A stretch of DNA of 64,000 nt from assembly GCA_902705865.1 (NCBI GenBank), contig CACSIO010000012.1:434001-498000 (forward strand), given 5' to 3'. Source of the DNA: BD1-7 clade bacterium (GTDB lineage Bacteria; Pseudomonadota; Gammaproteobacteria; Pseudomonadales; DT-91). The notes below the pieces were generated by a model that searched no databases, was not told the origin of the DNA, and worked only from the letters and a program-made list of their open reading frames with translations. Of the stretch, positions 35,713 through 44,528 are shown piece after piece. How positions within the stretch are numbered: the stretch's first letter is position 1; every line of letters begins with the position of its first letter. Both the position numbers and the translations under genes were made by a program.

Positions 35713-36414
35713 TTAAGGGCTGGTAAAGTGAACGCTTGTTTTTTCAAGCTCGTACACGCTCGATTGGTGCAGTAAATGGCTGATACAGCCAGACATTCGT
35801 TGGGGGATTTTGGCAATAACTGCGCGGTTTTTATCGGCATATTGATGCAGTATGTGAAACCCTAATTTTTGGTGAAAACGCCAAGTGGCGGAGTCGGGAT
35901 TGTTTAGTAGGCGGCTGATAAGCGGTATTTGTGGGTCTTCAATTGCAGACATCAGTAAGCGGCCAATCCCATGTTGTTGATAACCTGGTTTTACGCCCAT
36001 TCCCCATGTGCCAATCAGGTAGCCGCCCAGTGTTGATTGGAATTCACTGATCAGTGAGGAGGGCAGCTGCAGTTTATGTCGGTTAAATGTTCGCCAGTCG
36101 GTGCGCTGAAAAGCTTTGAAACCGATAACGTTTTCGCCGTCTAATGCAGCGATCAATTGTATGTTTCGTTTCTGCAGGTTGTTGAGATACTGGTTCGCCA
36201 GCGATCTGTCGTGGTGCTGCGCGATCTTGCTTTGGCAACCGTTGCAGATATATGTTTGGCGGTTAACTGAATGCGACAGGCAATGGGGGCAGAGTGCCCA
36301 GCTCGCCCAAGGGAAGTGACTAAACGATTCGACCATGCAGTCGATGAGGGATGCCCGCAACGTATCGTTGTAGGCACGAACGGTAATGGGGGTTACGGCA
36401 TTGGGAGCTAGCAT
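35713..36414 (-). CDS. GNAT acetyltransferase with a zinc-ribbon insertion
   Basis: A 233-residue GNAT protein with the acetyl-CoA loop GYQQHGIGRLLM preceded by GTWGMGVKP. Near the N-terminus, between the first helices, it carries a four-Cys motif (CPHC at C42/C45, CNGC at C57/C60) that should bind zinc. AAGGAG lies 10 nt before ATG 36414; a longer in-frame start upstream lacks support. Late residues (NPDSATWRFHQKLGFHIL) match the usual C-terminal GNAT strand. Substrate unknown. A zinc ribbon inside a GNAT is uncommon in my experience. Confidence 0.8.
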   Translation of the reverse strand: MLAPNAVTPITVRAYNDTLRASLIDCMVESFSHFPWASWALCPHCLSHSVNRQTYICNGCQSKIAQHHDRSLANQYLNNLQKRNIQLIAALDGENVIGFKAFQRTDWRTFNRHKLQLPSSLISEFQSTLGGYLIGTWGMGVKPGYQQHGIGRLLMSAIEDPQIPLISRLLNNPDSATWRFHQKLGFHILHQYADKNRAVIAKIPQRMSGCISHLLHQSSVYELEKTSVHFTSP

Positions 36415-36662
36415 GCCTCGATCTCTCCTTGATCTTCTTGTTCCTAATTCATAGCGCAGATCACCAAGCACGCAAATATGCATTTAAAATGCAACTAATA
36501 ATCACAGGTTGTATCGGTGGTCATTTTTTAAAACAAAATGGAATAAAAAGACGCTACTGAGAATACTTATTCATTTGATGGTTTAAACTGATTAATAATT
36601 GAACAAATTGCTGTCCAACATCGTACAGGTAGACATAACCACTACTGAACGGGGATCTCACG

Positions 36663-37148
36663 ATGAGTCGTCAATATATTATTAGTAATGATTTGGATGA
36701 ATTGGAGCAGGCGCAGCAGGAGCTTATTGACTCCGGCGTAGAAGCGACACAGATTGAAGTGCTGAGCGAAGATGATGCCGGCGTTGAAAAGCATCATTTG
36801 CATGGTATGCCATCTCTGGCTAAAACCGATTTGGTGTGGAGTACCATTCGTGGGTCGCTGTTGGGCTTCACTGGTATGGCGATAGTATTAATTGTTGCGG
36901 GTTCGTTTGAGCTGACTTCCGTGACTGGGTGGGCGCCGTTTGTGCTTTTGGCAATTGTCGTATTAGGCATCTGCTCTTGGGAAGGCGGCCTTTGGGGTAT
37001 TCACAGGTTTAATTCACGTTACCGTAAATTTGAGGAACGGATCAAAAACGGCGAGCACGTTATGATCGTGGATTTTGCGCCTATTCTTGCCAATGACGTT
37101 CAAAAGGTTGTTCAGGTGCATCCGAAGTTGTCATCTGCATCGTTTTAG
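36663..37148 (+). CDS. Membrane protein with two transmembrane helices, unknown function
   Basis: A 161-residue protein. Its soluble N-terminal region starts MSRQYIISNDLDELEQAQQE, resembling a ferredoxin-like regulatory or stress-protein fold. Two hydrophobic helices follow (IRGSLLGFTGMAIVLIVAG and FVLLAIVVLGICSWEGG), then a cytoplasmic tail (HVMIVDF). It resembles small proteins often labelled 'NAD/FAD-utilizing' without good reason; no function is established. It is followed by a strong terminator, so it is transcribed alone. Confidence 0.7.
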   Translation: MSRQYIISNDLDELEQAQQELIDSGVEATQIEVLSEDDAGVEKHHLHGMPSLAKTDLVWSTIRGSLLGFTGMAIVLIVAGSFELTSVTGWAPFVLLAIVVLGICSWEGGLWGIHRFNSRYRKFEERIKNGEHVMIVDFAPILANDVQKVVQVHPKLSSASF

Positions 37149-37219
37149 TTTGAGTGACGGCCGGCTAGGCGCTTAATTGAGTCAAAGCGTTGAGCAAGGC
37201 CGACTCGAGCGGCGAAACA

Positions 37220-37250
37220 AAAGAGGGGCACTGAGGTGCTCCTCTTTCTT
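37220..37250 (+). terminator. Strong rho-independent terminator
   Basis: A 12-bp stem (AAAGAGGGGCAC with GTGCTCCTCTTT, one G-T pair) with a TGAG tetraloop, followed by CTTTATAT. It lies 71 bp after the stop of the 36663-37148 gene. Confidence 0.9.
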
Positions 37251-37507
37251 TATATGGGCGACAAAATCATATTATCAGTGAGCCTCAAATGACGTTTGAC
37301 GCATATGCCCGCAATACTTTTTGCGGCTATTAGGCTCAGAAACGTTATTCGATGGCGGCTTTTAATCAATACGGCTGAGCATTCAAATATGTGATTATGT
37401 TCGAGGCCTAGTCGGTCGTCTGAAGTACGAAATGGTAGGCCAAGTGCATAGACGGATTTTGAGGTTCTCTTGCTCATAAGGCGAGTTAGCAGTCGTTGGA
37501 ATATGCG

Positions 37508-38422
37508 TTAGTCGCTTTGAGTTTGTAGTGGCGGGCCTGGGTTATAGTCAGATGACGGCACGGTTTGCAGATATTTCCAGATCGCTGTCACGTCGCGTTT
37601 ATTCATGTGTTGAAATGCGCCCCATGGCATGTGCGAGCCTTGCAATTTAAGCCCTTCCGAAAACCGTTGTAGAAAGTCGGCCAGTGTCCAATCGCGAATC
37701 ACCGAGTGTACTCCCTTTGGTGTGATATTCGGGGGCACGACATAGAGCGACGGGTTTATCGTCGTTTGTAAGTGACTACCGCCGGCATAGCGGGCGCCTT
37801 CAAAACGCCCTGTGGTTTGGCTTCGTCGTGTATGGCAGTTTCCGCACTGGGCAACATCCTCTGCCAAGTAACGCCCATATTCCGCAGTTGGAGCCGGCTC
37901 GATAGGTGGGATTTGGGCGATGTCTGTACTGGCTGATCGTGTTAAAAACCATTGGGCTATTTTGCCGATCCACGACCAGTGACTGCGGTTTATTTCACGA
38001 GTAACAGGCTGGCTGGTTTTCAGCCAAGCAATAATCGCAGCTAAATCAGCATCGTTCATTTGGTGATATTCCATCATTGGGATCAGAGCTTTGCCATCAT
38101 TACCCAAGTCGTTGCGCAGTGTTTCCTCGAGTTGCTTTGTTGACCAGCCGCCGATTCCCTGTGTTCTATCGGATGTGATATTAGGGGCCACGAATGTGCC
38201 CAGATACATATGCCATGTGCGGCCACCACCGAGGGGAATCTTTTCGCCATGATTCTCGAAGGCTTCCATCTGTTCGATGCTGCCGTGGCAGCGTACACAA
38301 GCTGCCGGGCCATAAACCAGATACTCGCCGCGTTCAACCAGAGACGATTGATCTAAATCGTTGGTGAGTGCTTGCAGAGGTGTAAACACGACAAGGAGAA
38401 TCAGTAACAGGTAATTGCGCAT
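37508..38422 (-). CDS. Periplasmic dihaem c-type cytochrome
   Basis: A 304-residue exported protein with a signal peptide (LLLILLVVFTPLQAL). It has two haem c motifs: CVRCH (C42/C45/H46) and CGNCH (C193/C196/H197). Candidate axial Met ligands lie in PMMEYHQM and, later, SHMPWGAF. It resembles the dihaem subunits of quinohaemoprotein or alcohol/aldehyde dehydrogenase systems and probably passes electrons from a periplasmic oxidoreductase. Its ATG overlaps the stop of the upstream dehydrogenase by one base (TAATG), implying translational coupling. Confidence 0.88.
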   Translation of the reverse strand: MRNYLLLILLVVFTPLQALTNDLDQSSLVERGEYLVYGPAACVRCHGSIEQMEAFENHGEKIPLGGGRTWHMYLGTFVAPNITSDRTQGIGGWSTKQLEETLRNDLGNDGKALIPMMEYHQMNDADLAAIIAWLKTSQPVTREINRSHWSWIGKIAQWFLTRSASTDIAQIPPIEPAPTAEYGRYLAEDVAQCGNCHTRRSQTTGRFEGARYAGGSHLQTTINPSLYVVPPNITPKGVHSVIRDWTLADFLQRFSEGLKLQGSHMPWGAFQHMNKRDVTAIWKYLQTVPSSDYNPGPPLQTQSD

Positions 38423-39222
38423 TAGCGGCTGGCCTCAATGGCTTTTTTCATGCCCTTTCCTGCCAGTATAGAAGCGGCTTTGCGAGGCAACCATCGAAGT
38501 ATCTTGATAAATAACCGGTTGTGCATTCCAGGAATCCACAGTGGGCGCTTGCCTAGTTGATGTAGTGCTTGTGCAGCGACGGTTTCGGGGCGCATGATGC
38601 CAACCAGTTGATCTCGGCTGATTCCTTGGCTGATGGGGGCATCAGTGTCGGTGGAGCCGGGCGATAGAACTAATACGTCGACACCATCGTCGAGACACTC
38701 GGCATAAAGGCTATTGCCTAACCCATGAATATAGGATTTGGAGGCGGCATAGGCGCTGGAGTAGGGGAAGGGGGCTTCGCCTTCAATGGAGCCGGTTAGA
38801 ATAATACCGGCCCGTTGGCGCTGTTTCATGCGTGGCAGTAATGCATGTGTGATTTGCGTTGGTGCCATCAAATTGACCTGTAACATGGCGTTGAGTTGAG
38901 CGTAATCCTGCTCCTCGAAACATCCTTTAAATCCAAAACCTGCATTCAAAATCAATAAACCGATATCTTGCGTCTGCGCATACGTGATTAATCGGGCTAT
39001 ATCGCTGGCTACGCCCAGATCAACCGCGAGCACACTGCATTGGATGGGGTATTGGTTGGTCAGTTTATCGGCCAGCTCAGCGAGTAATGATTCACGGCGT
39101 GCGACAAGGATAAGATCGAACCCAGCCGCTGCAAGGTGCTCACTGAACGCTTTGCCAATACCAGAAGATGCACCGGTGACCAGTGCTTTAGACCCATAAG
39201 ATTGAAGGCGTGTATCAGTCAT
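38422..39222 (-). CDS. Short-chain dehydrogenase/reductase
   Basis: A 266-residue Rossmann-fold oxidoreductase with the NAD(P)-binding TGASSGIG near the N-terminus, NAGFG mid-protein and the catalytic YAASK preceded by Ser (SIEG...SSAYAASKSY). It oxidises or reduces an alcohol/ketone; the substrate is unknown. It is first of a two-gene operon with the cytochrome. A LysR-type regulator is transcribed divergently from the 78-bp gap, an arrangement typical of a regulator controlling its neighbours. Confidence 0.88.
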   Translation of the reverse strand: MTDTRLQSYGSKALVTGASSGIGKAFSEHLAAAGFDLILVARRESLLAELADKLTNQYPIQCSVLAVDLGVASDIARLITYAQTQDIGLLILNAGFGFKGCFEEQDYAQLNAMLQVNLMAPTQITHALLPRMKQRQRAGIILTGSIEGEAPFPYSSAYAASKSYIHGLGNSLYAECLDDGVDVLVLSPGSTDTDAPISQGISRDQLVGIMRPETVAAQALHQLGKRPLWIPGMHNRLFIKILRWLPRKAASILAGKGMKKAIEASR

Positions 39223-39300
39223 GATGTTTGCATTTTTGCTTGTTTAGCCGTTATTGTATCCCTACAATTTTGCAGGGGAATACGCAAATATTAGGAGAAG

Positions 39301-40191
39301 GTGGTGCAAAAATACAACACGCCGGGATTTTTAGGACGACTTCCGTGGGGATTGTTGGAAAACTTTCTCGTCGCAGCGGAAGCTGGTTCGATTCGGCTGG
39401 CCAGTGAACGACTGGGTGTTAACCATTCAACCGTTTCTCGTCAGTTAACCACCTTAGAAGAGCATTTGGGTAAACCGGTGTTTGACCGTTTCAGCCATGG
39501 ACTAGAACTGAACAGCTTTGGTCATGGATTGTTGGAGCACGTTAAAACCATGGATAGCGGCTTTGATGCGTTAACCATGTATCTCAATAGCGTCGGCGAT
39601 GAAGTCTCCGGTGCTGTGCACATTACCTTGGGTGATAGCTTGTTACCCTCAGCCTTGCCGGCTATCGGAACGTTGCAACGAGAGCACCCTAGTTTGGAGG
39701 TGCAATTTTCAGTATCAAACACGTTGGCACGCATGGAAAAGGGCGAAGCAGATATTGCATTACGTATTACCCAAACCCCGCCGGATCATTTGGTGGGCCA
39801 TCAATTGGCCTATTTGCAGGTTGCCAACTATGCATCGAAAACGCTGTGCGCAACGGTCGATTCGCCTGATGAAAATCACTACCCATGGGTAATCTGGGAT
39901 TTAGATGTCAGTATGGGGGAGGCGCGTAATTTTGACGAGCGCTATGCAGGCAAGCATATTGCTTGCCGGGTCGATTCGAGCACTGCCATGCTCGGTGCGG
40001 TAAAAGCTGGGCTTGGCGCGGGTATGATGCTGTGTTTATTCGCAGACCGTGAACCGGATCTAGTACGTTTGCAACCGCCGATGCAGACTCAGGCGATTCC
40101 GTTGTGGTTGTTGTACCATCCACAATTGCGCACCTCAGCAAAAGTGCAGGCGGTTGTCGCAGCGCTGAAAGGCGCATTTAAAGAAGGCTGA
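39301..40191 (+). CDS. LysR-type transcriptional regulator
   Basis: A 296-residue regulator. The N-terminal winged helix-turn-helix reads ENFLVAAEAGSIRLASERLG then VNHSTVSRQLTTLEEHLGK, followed by a LysR substrate-binding domain. GTG 39301 has AGGAG 5 nt upstream and is the chosen start; a second GTG follows directly. It is divergent from the SDR/cytochrome operon, 78 bp away, and probably controls it in response to an unknown ligand. Confidence 0.88.
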   Translation: MVQKYNTPGFLGRLPWGLLENFLVAAEAGSIRLASERLGVNHSTVSRQLTTLEEHLGKPVFDRFSHGLELNSFGHGLLEHVKTMDSGFDALTMYLNSVGDEVSGAVHITLGDSLLPSALPAIGTLQREHPSLEVQFSVSNTLARMEKGEADIALRITQTPPDHLVGHQLAYLQVANYASKTLCATVDSPDENHYPWVIWDLDVSMGEARNFDERYAGKHIACRVDSSTAMLGAVKAGLGAGMMLCLFADREPDLVRLQPPMQTQAIPLWLLYHPQLRTSAKVQAVVAALKGAFKEG

Positions 40192-40211
40192 TTAAAAAAG
40201 GTTGAGTTCCC

Positions 40212-41174
40212 GTGCTGCAGAAGATGGAAAATTCGCTGAAACAACGACTGCCGGTGTTGGCGTTGTTCATTTTACTGGTTCTGCATAGCCTTGCCGCAGA
40301 AGCAGAAATCTACAAATGGGTCGATGAAAATGGCAAAGTGCATTTTTCAGATAAAAAGCAGCCGGATAAAACCCAAGAAGCGATCGAGCTGGATATTCAG
40401 CCGACATCCTGGAAGCGATTTGATATTCGTATTAAAACCCATGACGTTACGCTAACGGCCAAACAGCGCGAGCAAATCGAAAAGGGCGTCAATTATGTGT
40501 ATGCGTTTTTTGATGATGTACTGTATTTCGATTTGTACAAGACTGTTCCCGTATCCATTGATATTTATGCATCAGAATCTGCTTACAGACAGGGATTGAT
40601 CGAGCAGGGAAACCCCAATGCGATTCGCTCTTTTGGCATGTTCTTTCCCAAAACCAACGCGATCCTTGTGTATCAACGTAAACCCTTCGACCAGTTTCTC
40701 CGCACCATCAAGCATGAAGTCAGCCATGCGATTCTCGACAGCTTAGCGGCCACCATTATTGTGCCTTCTTGGGTCAATGAGGGTATTGCTGAGCAAATGG
40801 AAAACATCGATGTCAGAGATGGTCGATTAGTGATTCAACGCGATGCACGTAATGCTGCCAAGGTTGCTTATCATGCGAGTAATGGCAGTTTGATGGGGCT
40901 TAAGCGGTTTTTGAGTTTGCCCGGCGACGGTTGGTTGGCGCAACATCGAGCAGGAAATAGCCTTTATCCGCAGTCGAGCCAGTTTGTTTACTTTTTGCTG
41001 TCTACCTCACCTGATAGACGTTTTTTAACTGACTTGCTGCACTACTACAAACGAGGTGGCCGCAAGCTCTCGGCGTATGTGACTGACGATATGGCGATAG
41101 GGGGCATAGAAGGATTGCAGATTCGCTGGAATCTTTGGCTTAAAGATCAGCGGCCATCAGAGTTGAAATTCTAG
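40212..41174 (+). CDS. DUF4124 plus metallopeptidase-like (peptidase MA) secreted protein
   Basis: A protein of up to 320 residues. A signal peptide (LALFILLVLHSLAAEA) leads into a DUF4124 module (IYKWVDENGKVHFSD). The rest carries HEVSH in TIKHEVSHAILD followed by VNEGIAEQM, a gluzincin-like HExxH...E arrangement seen in peptidase MA-like proteins. It is probably a periplasmic or surface metalloprotease; proteolysis has not been shown for such DUF4124 fusions to my knowledge. Starts at GTG 40212 or ATG 40224 are both possible. It lies 20 bp after the LysR gene. Confidence 0.78.
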   Translation: MLQKMENSLKQRLPVLALFILLVLHSLAAEAEIYKWVDENGKVHFSDKKQPDKTQEAIELDIQPTSWKRFDIRIKTHDVTLTAKQREQIEKGVNYVYAFFDDVLYFDLYKTVPVSIDIYASESAYRQGLIEQGNPNAIRSFGMFFPKTNAILVYQRKPFDQFLRTIKHEVSHAILDSLAATIIVPSWVNEGIAEQMENIDVRDGRLVIQRDARNAAKVAYHASNGSLMGLKRFLSLPGDGWLAQHRAGNSLYPQSSQFVYFLLSTSPDRRFLTDLLHYYKRGGRKLSAYVTDDMAIGGIEGLQIRWNLWLKDQRPSELKF

Positions 41175-41201
41175 ATTGCGGCAATTTAGAAAATTGTATT
41201 C

Positions 41202-41240
41202 GCCCTCATTATATTGACGATACGCTCAAATAATGAGGGC
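41202..41240. terminator. Inverted repeat between convergent genes
   Basis: Perfect 10-bp arms GCCCTCATTA and TAATGAGGGC with a 19-nt loop, between the stops of the DUF4124 gene and yceI. It may act as a bidirectional terminator, but it lacks a strong T-tract on either strand and the loop is long. Confidence 0.5.
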
Positions 41241-41254
41241 AAAGCACATCCGGA

Positions 41255-41842
41255 TTACTGACGAATGCCCTCAACAAACAACTCGATCTCAACATCCGCA
41301 GATGCCGGGCCAAGATCGTAGACAATGCCATAATCCGATAATTTCAGTACGGTTTTTCCTTCAAAACCGACACGGTAACCGCCCCATGGATCTTTGCCTT
41401 CACCAATTTTTGTTACTGGGAACGCAATTTCTTTGGTAACGCCGTGTAAGGTGAAAATGCCTTCCATAGTACCGCTGGTGCCATCGGCAGGGATGTAACG
41501 CGTGCTCTTGAATGAGGCTTTAGGGTATTTGGCCACATTAAGGAAGTCTTTGCCCTTCAGGTGCTTGTCACGTTCAGCATGGTTTGAGTCAATGCTTGTT
41601 GTATCGATGATAACTTCGATCTCAGATGTCTCAGGCTTGGCAGCATCGTAACTGAAGTTGCCTTCGAAATTGTTAAAACGTCCCAGTAACCAACTATAGC
41701 CAAGGTGTTTGATTTTAAATTGAACAAAGGCATGAGCGCCTTTAGTGTCGATTGTGTAGTCGGCAGCGGTAGCGCTGGTTGCAGACAAACCTGCGGATAG
41801 AGTGGCTGCAGATAATACTGCGGCTTTCAGAAGTGCGTTCAT
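41255..41842 (-). CDS. yceI: YceI family periplasmic lipocalin-like protein
   Basis: A 195-residue exported protein. The cleavable signal ends near SATAADY. The YceI signature runs through AHAFVQFKIKHLGYSWLLG, FEGNFSYD and HLKGKDFLNVAKYPKASF. YceI proteins form a beta-barrel that binds long hydrophobic isoprenoids such as ubiquinone precursors. The gene directly follows the cytochrome b561 gene (25-bp gap), the same pairing as yceJ-yceI of E. coli, so one transcript is likely. Confidence 0.9.
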   Translation of the reverse strand: MNALLKAAVLSAATLSAGLSATSATAADYTIDTKGAHAFVQFKIKHLGYSWLLGRFNNFEGNFSYDAAKPETSEIEVIIDTTSIDSNHAERDKHLKGKDFLNVAKYPKASFKSTRYIPADGTSGTMEGIFTLHGVTKEIAFPVTKIGEGKDPWGGYRVGFEGKTVLKLSDYGIVYDLGPASADVEIELFVEGIRQ

Positions 41843-41867
41843 TAAAGCGTCCTTTGATAGTCAGTCG

Positions 41868-42413
41868 TTATTTGATCGGTTTGATCATGCGTTTAAGTGT
41901 TTTATCTTTATCGAAAAAATGGTGTTTGAGTGCTGCCGATGCGTGCAAGGCAACAAGGCCAATCAGTAGCCATGCAAGAATTTCATGTATGTCGCCAAAC
42001 ACGGTTTCCTGATTTTCGATTCCCAATTGCCATGCCGGTAATTTCACGATGCCAAACACGTCAATGGGCGCGCCATCAGCACTGGAGATCAGGTACCCTG
42101 ATAGCAACAACGCGCCGATGGTTAAATACAACACTTTGTGCATTAGCTTTGCGGTTAGTTGTTCCCATGCTTTGCCAGGCTCGGGTGCAGGCTTTTTATT
42201 GATTAGGTGCCAGGCAAAAAATACCATCCAGACACCAATCAGCAGGCTTCCGATACTCTTGTGCAGATCTAAAGAGCCATGGTACCAAGTGTCGTAATAG
42301 CTAAGGTCAACCATGTAGACGCCTAAGCCAAACATAAAGAAGATGCATAGCGCCATCGACCAATGCAGCAGGATCGTTACCCACCCATAGGATTTATCAC
42401 TATTTGTTAGCAT
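41868..42413 (-). CDS. Cytochrome b561 family membrane protein (YceJ-like)
   Basis: A 181-residue protein with four transmembrane helices and the spaced histidines of cytochrome b561: ILLHWSMALC in helix 1, LDLHKSIGSL in helix 2, and HEILAWLLIGLVALHASAALKHH in the last helix. It should bind two b haems and move electrons between ubiquinol and a periplasmic partner. The YceI pairing and the isoprenoid ligand of YceI fit a quinone-linked role. A LysR regulator is divergent about 160 bp upstream. Confidence 0.9.
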   Translation of the reverse strand: MLTNSDKSYGWVTILLHWSMALCIFFMFGLGVYMVDLSYYDTWYHGSLDLHKSIGSLLIGVWMVFFAWHLINKKPAPEPGKAWEQLTAKLMHKVLYLTIGALLLSGYLISSADGAPIDVFGIVKLPAWQLGIENQETVFGDIHEILAWLLIGLVALHASAALKHHFFDKDKTLKRMIKPIK

Positions 42414-42572
42414 TTTTGTCGTATCCAGCCGTTTTCATTGTTGATAGCGTACCCCTGTTGGTGCGTTTGAAGAAGCCCGAGTTCCGTAAAACTGTTGTGC
42501 ATAAATGCACAATAAGTGGTAATAAATTGCTACTATTTGTTCATAAACGAACAGATTGAATGGGGTGTAATC

Positions 42573-43445
42573 TTGGAAACTGCACGTTGGGATGATTATC
42601 GTATCGCCTATCAGGTCGCGCGGTCCGGGTCGTTGGCCAAGGCCGGAGCCGCTCTCGGTATCAACCACTCGACCGTGTTGCGCCGCATTGACCAATTGGA
42701 GGCAGCAATTGGCACTGCGCTATTTATTCGTCACCAACGGGGTTATCAGCTGACCGATGCTGGCCATGTGTTTGTTGATAACATGCCGCAGGTCGTTGAG
42801 GCATTTGCCAGCCTTGAAAACCGTTTGGTTGCTGCCGATAGTGATCTCAGGGGCAAGCTGGTATTGACTACCCCCAGTGATTATCTCGTTATTCTCAACC
42901 CCTATCTAAAGCGCTTTCGCGATCAGTATCCGTTGTTACGTTTAGAAATTTTTGCAACGGATGAAAAACTTTCACTAGCTGCCGGTGACGCGCATGTAGC
43001 CATTCGGCTTGGGCCAAAGCCGGATGAGGCCGATCTTATCGTCAAAATGCTGACGGAAGATCAACTCCAGTTCTGCGCCTCAGAAAGCTATATCGAGCGA
43101 TACGGCGAGTTAACCCGATTGGAAGACTGCAATGATCACCTTTGGGTGATGCCAAATGGCAATAAAACCCGTTTGCCACTGATTCGTTCTGTACTCGATC
43201 ATCTGGATCCAGAGCGGGTTGTTTACCAAACAAACGGGTTTCTGGAAGTCTACGGCGCCGTCGAAGAAGGCATGGGAATTGGCCCTGTGCCTCGCTTGCA
43301 TGCGTTACGGTCACCAAGGATCAAAGTACTGAATATCAAACTTGATCAACCGAAAGGGCAGGCTTGGTTTGTGTACCACCGTGATGTGAAACATAACGTT
43401 CGGGTAAAAGCGCTTTACCAATTTTTGGCGAATACCTTGCCCTAG
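42573..43445 (+). CDS. LysR-type transcriptional regulator
   Basis: A regulator with the typical start WDDYRIAYQVARSGSLAKAG and recognition helix INHSTVLRRIDQLE, followed by a substrate-binding domain. The frame is open from GTG 42516, but TTG 42573 places the conserved WDDYR segment at the N-terminus in family style, with TGGGGTG 5 nt upstream, so I prefer it (290 residues). It is divergent from the cytochrome b561/yceI operon, which it may regulate. Confidence 0.85.
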   Translation: METARWDDYRIAYQVARSGSLAKAGAALGINHSTVLRRIDQLEAAIGTALFIRHQRGYQLTDAGHVFVDNMPQVVEAFASLENRLVAADSDLRGKLVLTTPSDYLVILNPYLKRFRDQYPLLRLEIFATDEKLSLAAGDAHVAIRLGPKPDEADLIVKMLTEDQLQFCASESYIERYGELTRLEDCNDHLWVMPNGNKTRLPLIRSVLDHLDPERVVYQTNGFLEVYGAVEEGMGIGPVPRLHALRSPRIKVLNIKLDQPKGQAWFVYHRDVKHNVRVKALYQFLANTLP

Positions 43446-43475
43446 TTGCTCGTGTTCAGATCTGTGTTTATGCCG

Positions 43476-44396
43476 TTACAACCCAGTAAGGTGATGGCGC
43501 AATGTTTGTTTCACCTCAGCATTTTCTGACAATCCAAATGCATTCACTTGTGTCTGTTCACTGGCGACCCAGGTGCCAAAAATTCGATCCCAAAGTGCGA
43601 TCATTACACCAAAATTCTTATCAAAATGTGCAGGGTTAGCGCTGTGGTGAATCTGGTGCTGTGCTGGGCTGAGCACCCATTTTTCGACCTTCCCGTAACC
43701 AAGCCAAATGGGGCTATGGCGCAAGTTTGCGCCGGCTAAGTTAAACATCAGACTAAAGATGCTCACACCTAAAATTTCTAACGGTGCAATCTTGCCGGTG
43801 AACAACCATATAAAGATCCCGCCAATGACGCCGGCCACAAAAATACTGCGCATTGCATTCAATATGACTTCCACGATGTGCACCCGATACAAGGTCAGCG
43901 GTGTCAGTATCGTGGCGCTATGGTGAACTGCATGGAACCGCCATAGCAGCGGTATTTTGTGGTAACACAAATGGGTGAAAAAACGGGCGAAATCATCGGC
44001 GACAAACAGGACTGCGGTGTAGAGCAAGGATACATGTAACGTCGACCAAGTCAGAAAATCCCCGCGGCCGAATAAATCAACCAATACACGTTTAGTGGCA
44101 ATAGCCGTGGCAATTTGTGAGCCGAAAAACGGTGCCAGCATAAAAATCCAAAACAGGTGATTGACTGAGATCAACTTGATATCCAGCAATACCGAAGGGT
44201 GGCGCCATAAACGTGGATTGAATATCTGTTTTACGGTGGGCAAAAAGGGGGCTGATTGACGCGAAAGTATAACAATAGCGAGTACTAGGCTGACCAGAAG
44301 GTAACCGACAAATACCCGGCGTTCTGGGTCTGTTAGGTAGAAGACAGGCTCCAGATAGTGCTTAAGGGTTTCGAAATCCGGTAGGTTGAGGGGCAT
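43476..44396 (-). CDS. Fatty acid hydroxylase / sterol desaturase family membrane protein
   Basis: A 306-residue polytopic protein with the histidine clusters of the family: HLCYHKIPLLWRFHAVHHS and, later, AQHQIHHSANPAHFD. These bind the di-iron centre that hydroxylates or desaturates lipids. Four or more hydrophobic helices are visible. ATG 44396 is preferred over an upstream TTG at 44414. The substrate (sterol, carotenoid or fatty acid) cannot be read from sequence. It is divergent from the iron-regulated imelysin operon. Confidence 0.88.
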   Translation of the reverse strand: MPLNLPDFETLKHYLEPVFYLTDPERRVFVGYLLVSLVLAIVILSRQSAPFLPTVKQIFNPRLWRHPSVLLDIKLISVNHLFWIFMLAPFFGSQIATAIATKRVLVDLFGRGDFLTWSTLHVSLLYTAVLFVADDFARFFTHLCYHKIPLLWRFHAVHHSATILTPLTLYRVHIVEVILNAMRSIFVAGVIGGIFIWLFTGKIAPLEILGVSIFSLMFNLAGANLRHSPIWLGYGKVEKWVLSPAQHQIHHSANPAHFDKNFGVMIALWDRIFGTWVASEQTQVNAFGLSENAEVKQTLRHHLTGL

Positions 44397-44455
44397 AAAC
44401 TTGATCTGACGCAATGCAATTGTTGAATCGAATTATATATTTAATGCACTCGCTG

Positions 44456-44484
44456 TTGTAGTTATAAATGCAAATCATTACTAT
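44456..44484 (+). promoter_or_regulatory. Sigma-70 promoter with overlapping Fur box
   Basis: TTGTAG (44456-44461) and TACTAT (44479-44484) are spaced by 17 bp. A 19-bp sequence between and across them, 44464-44482, matches the classic Fur consensus at 12 of 19 positions, including an uninterrupted AATCATTA. Fur-Fe2+ bound here would cover the promoter, predicting induction under iron limitation. Confidence 0.75.
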
Positions 44485-44528
44485 TAGCAAAAATATTAAG
44501 CCACTCAATACAAGGAAACACTCAAACT

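Noticed and set aside
37250-37477. 75-codon minus-strand frame
   Set aside because: Begins without a ribosome site and its end abuts the terminator of the neighbouring gene; low coding appearance.
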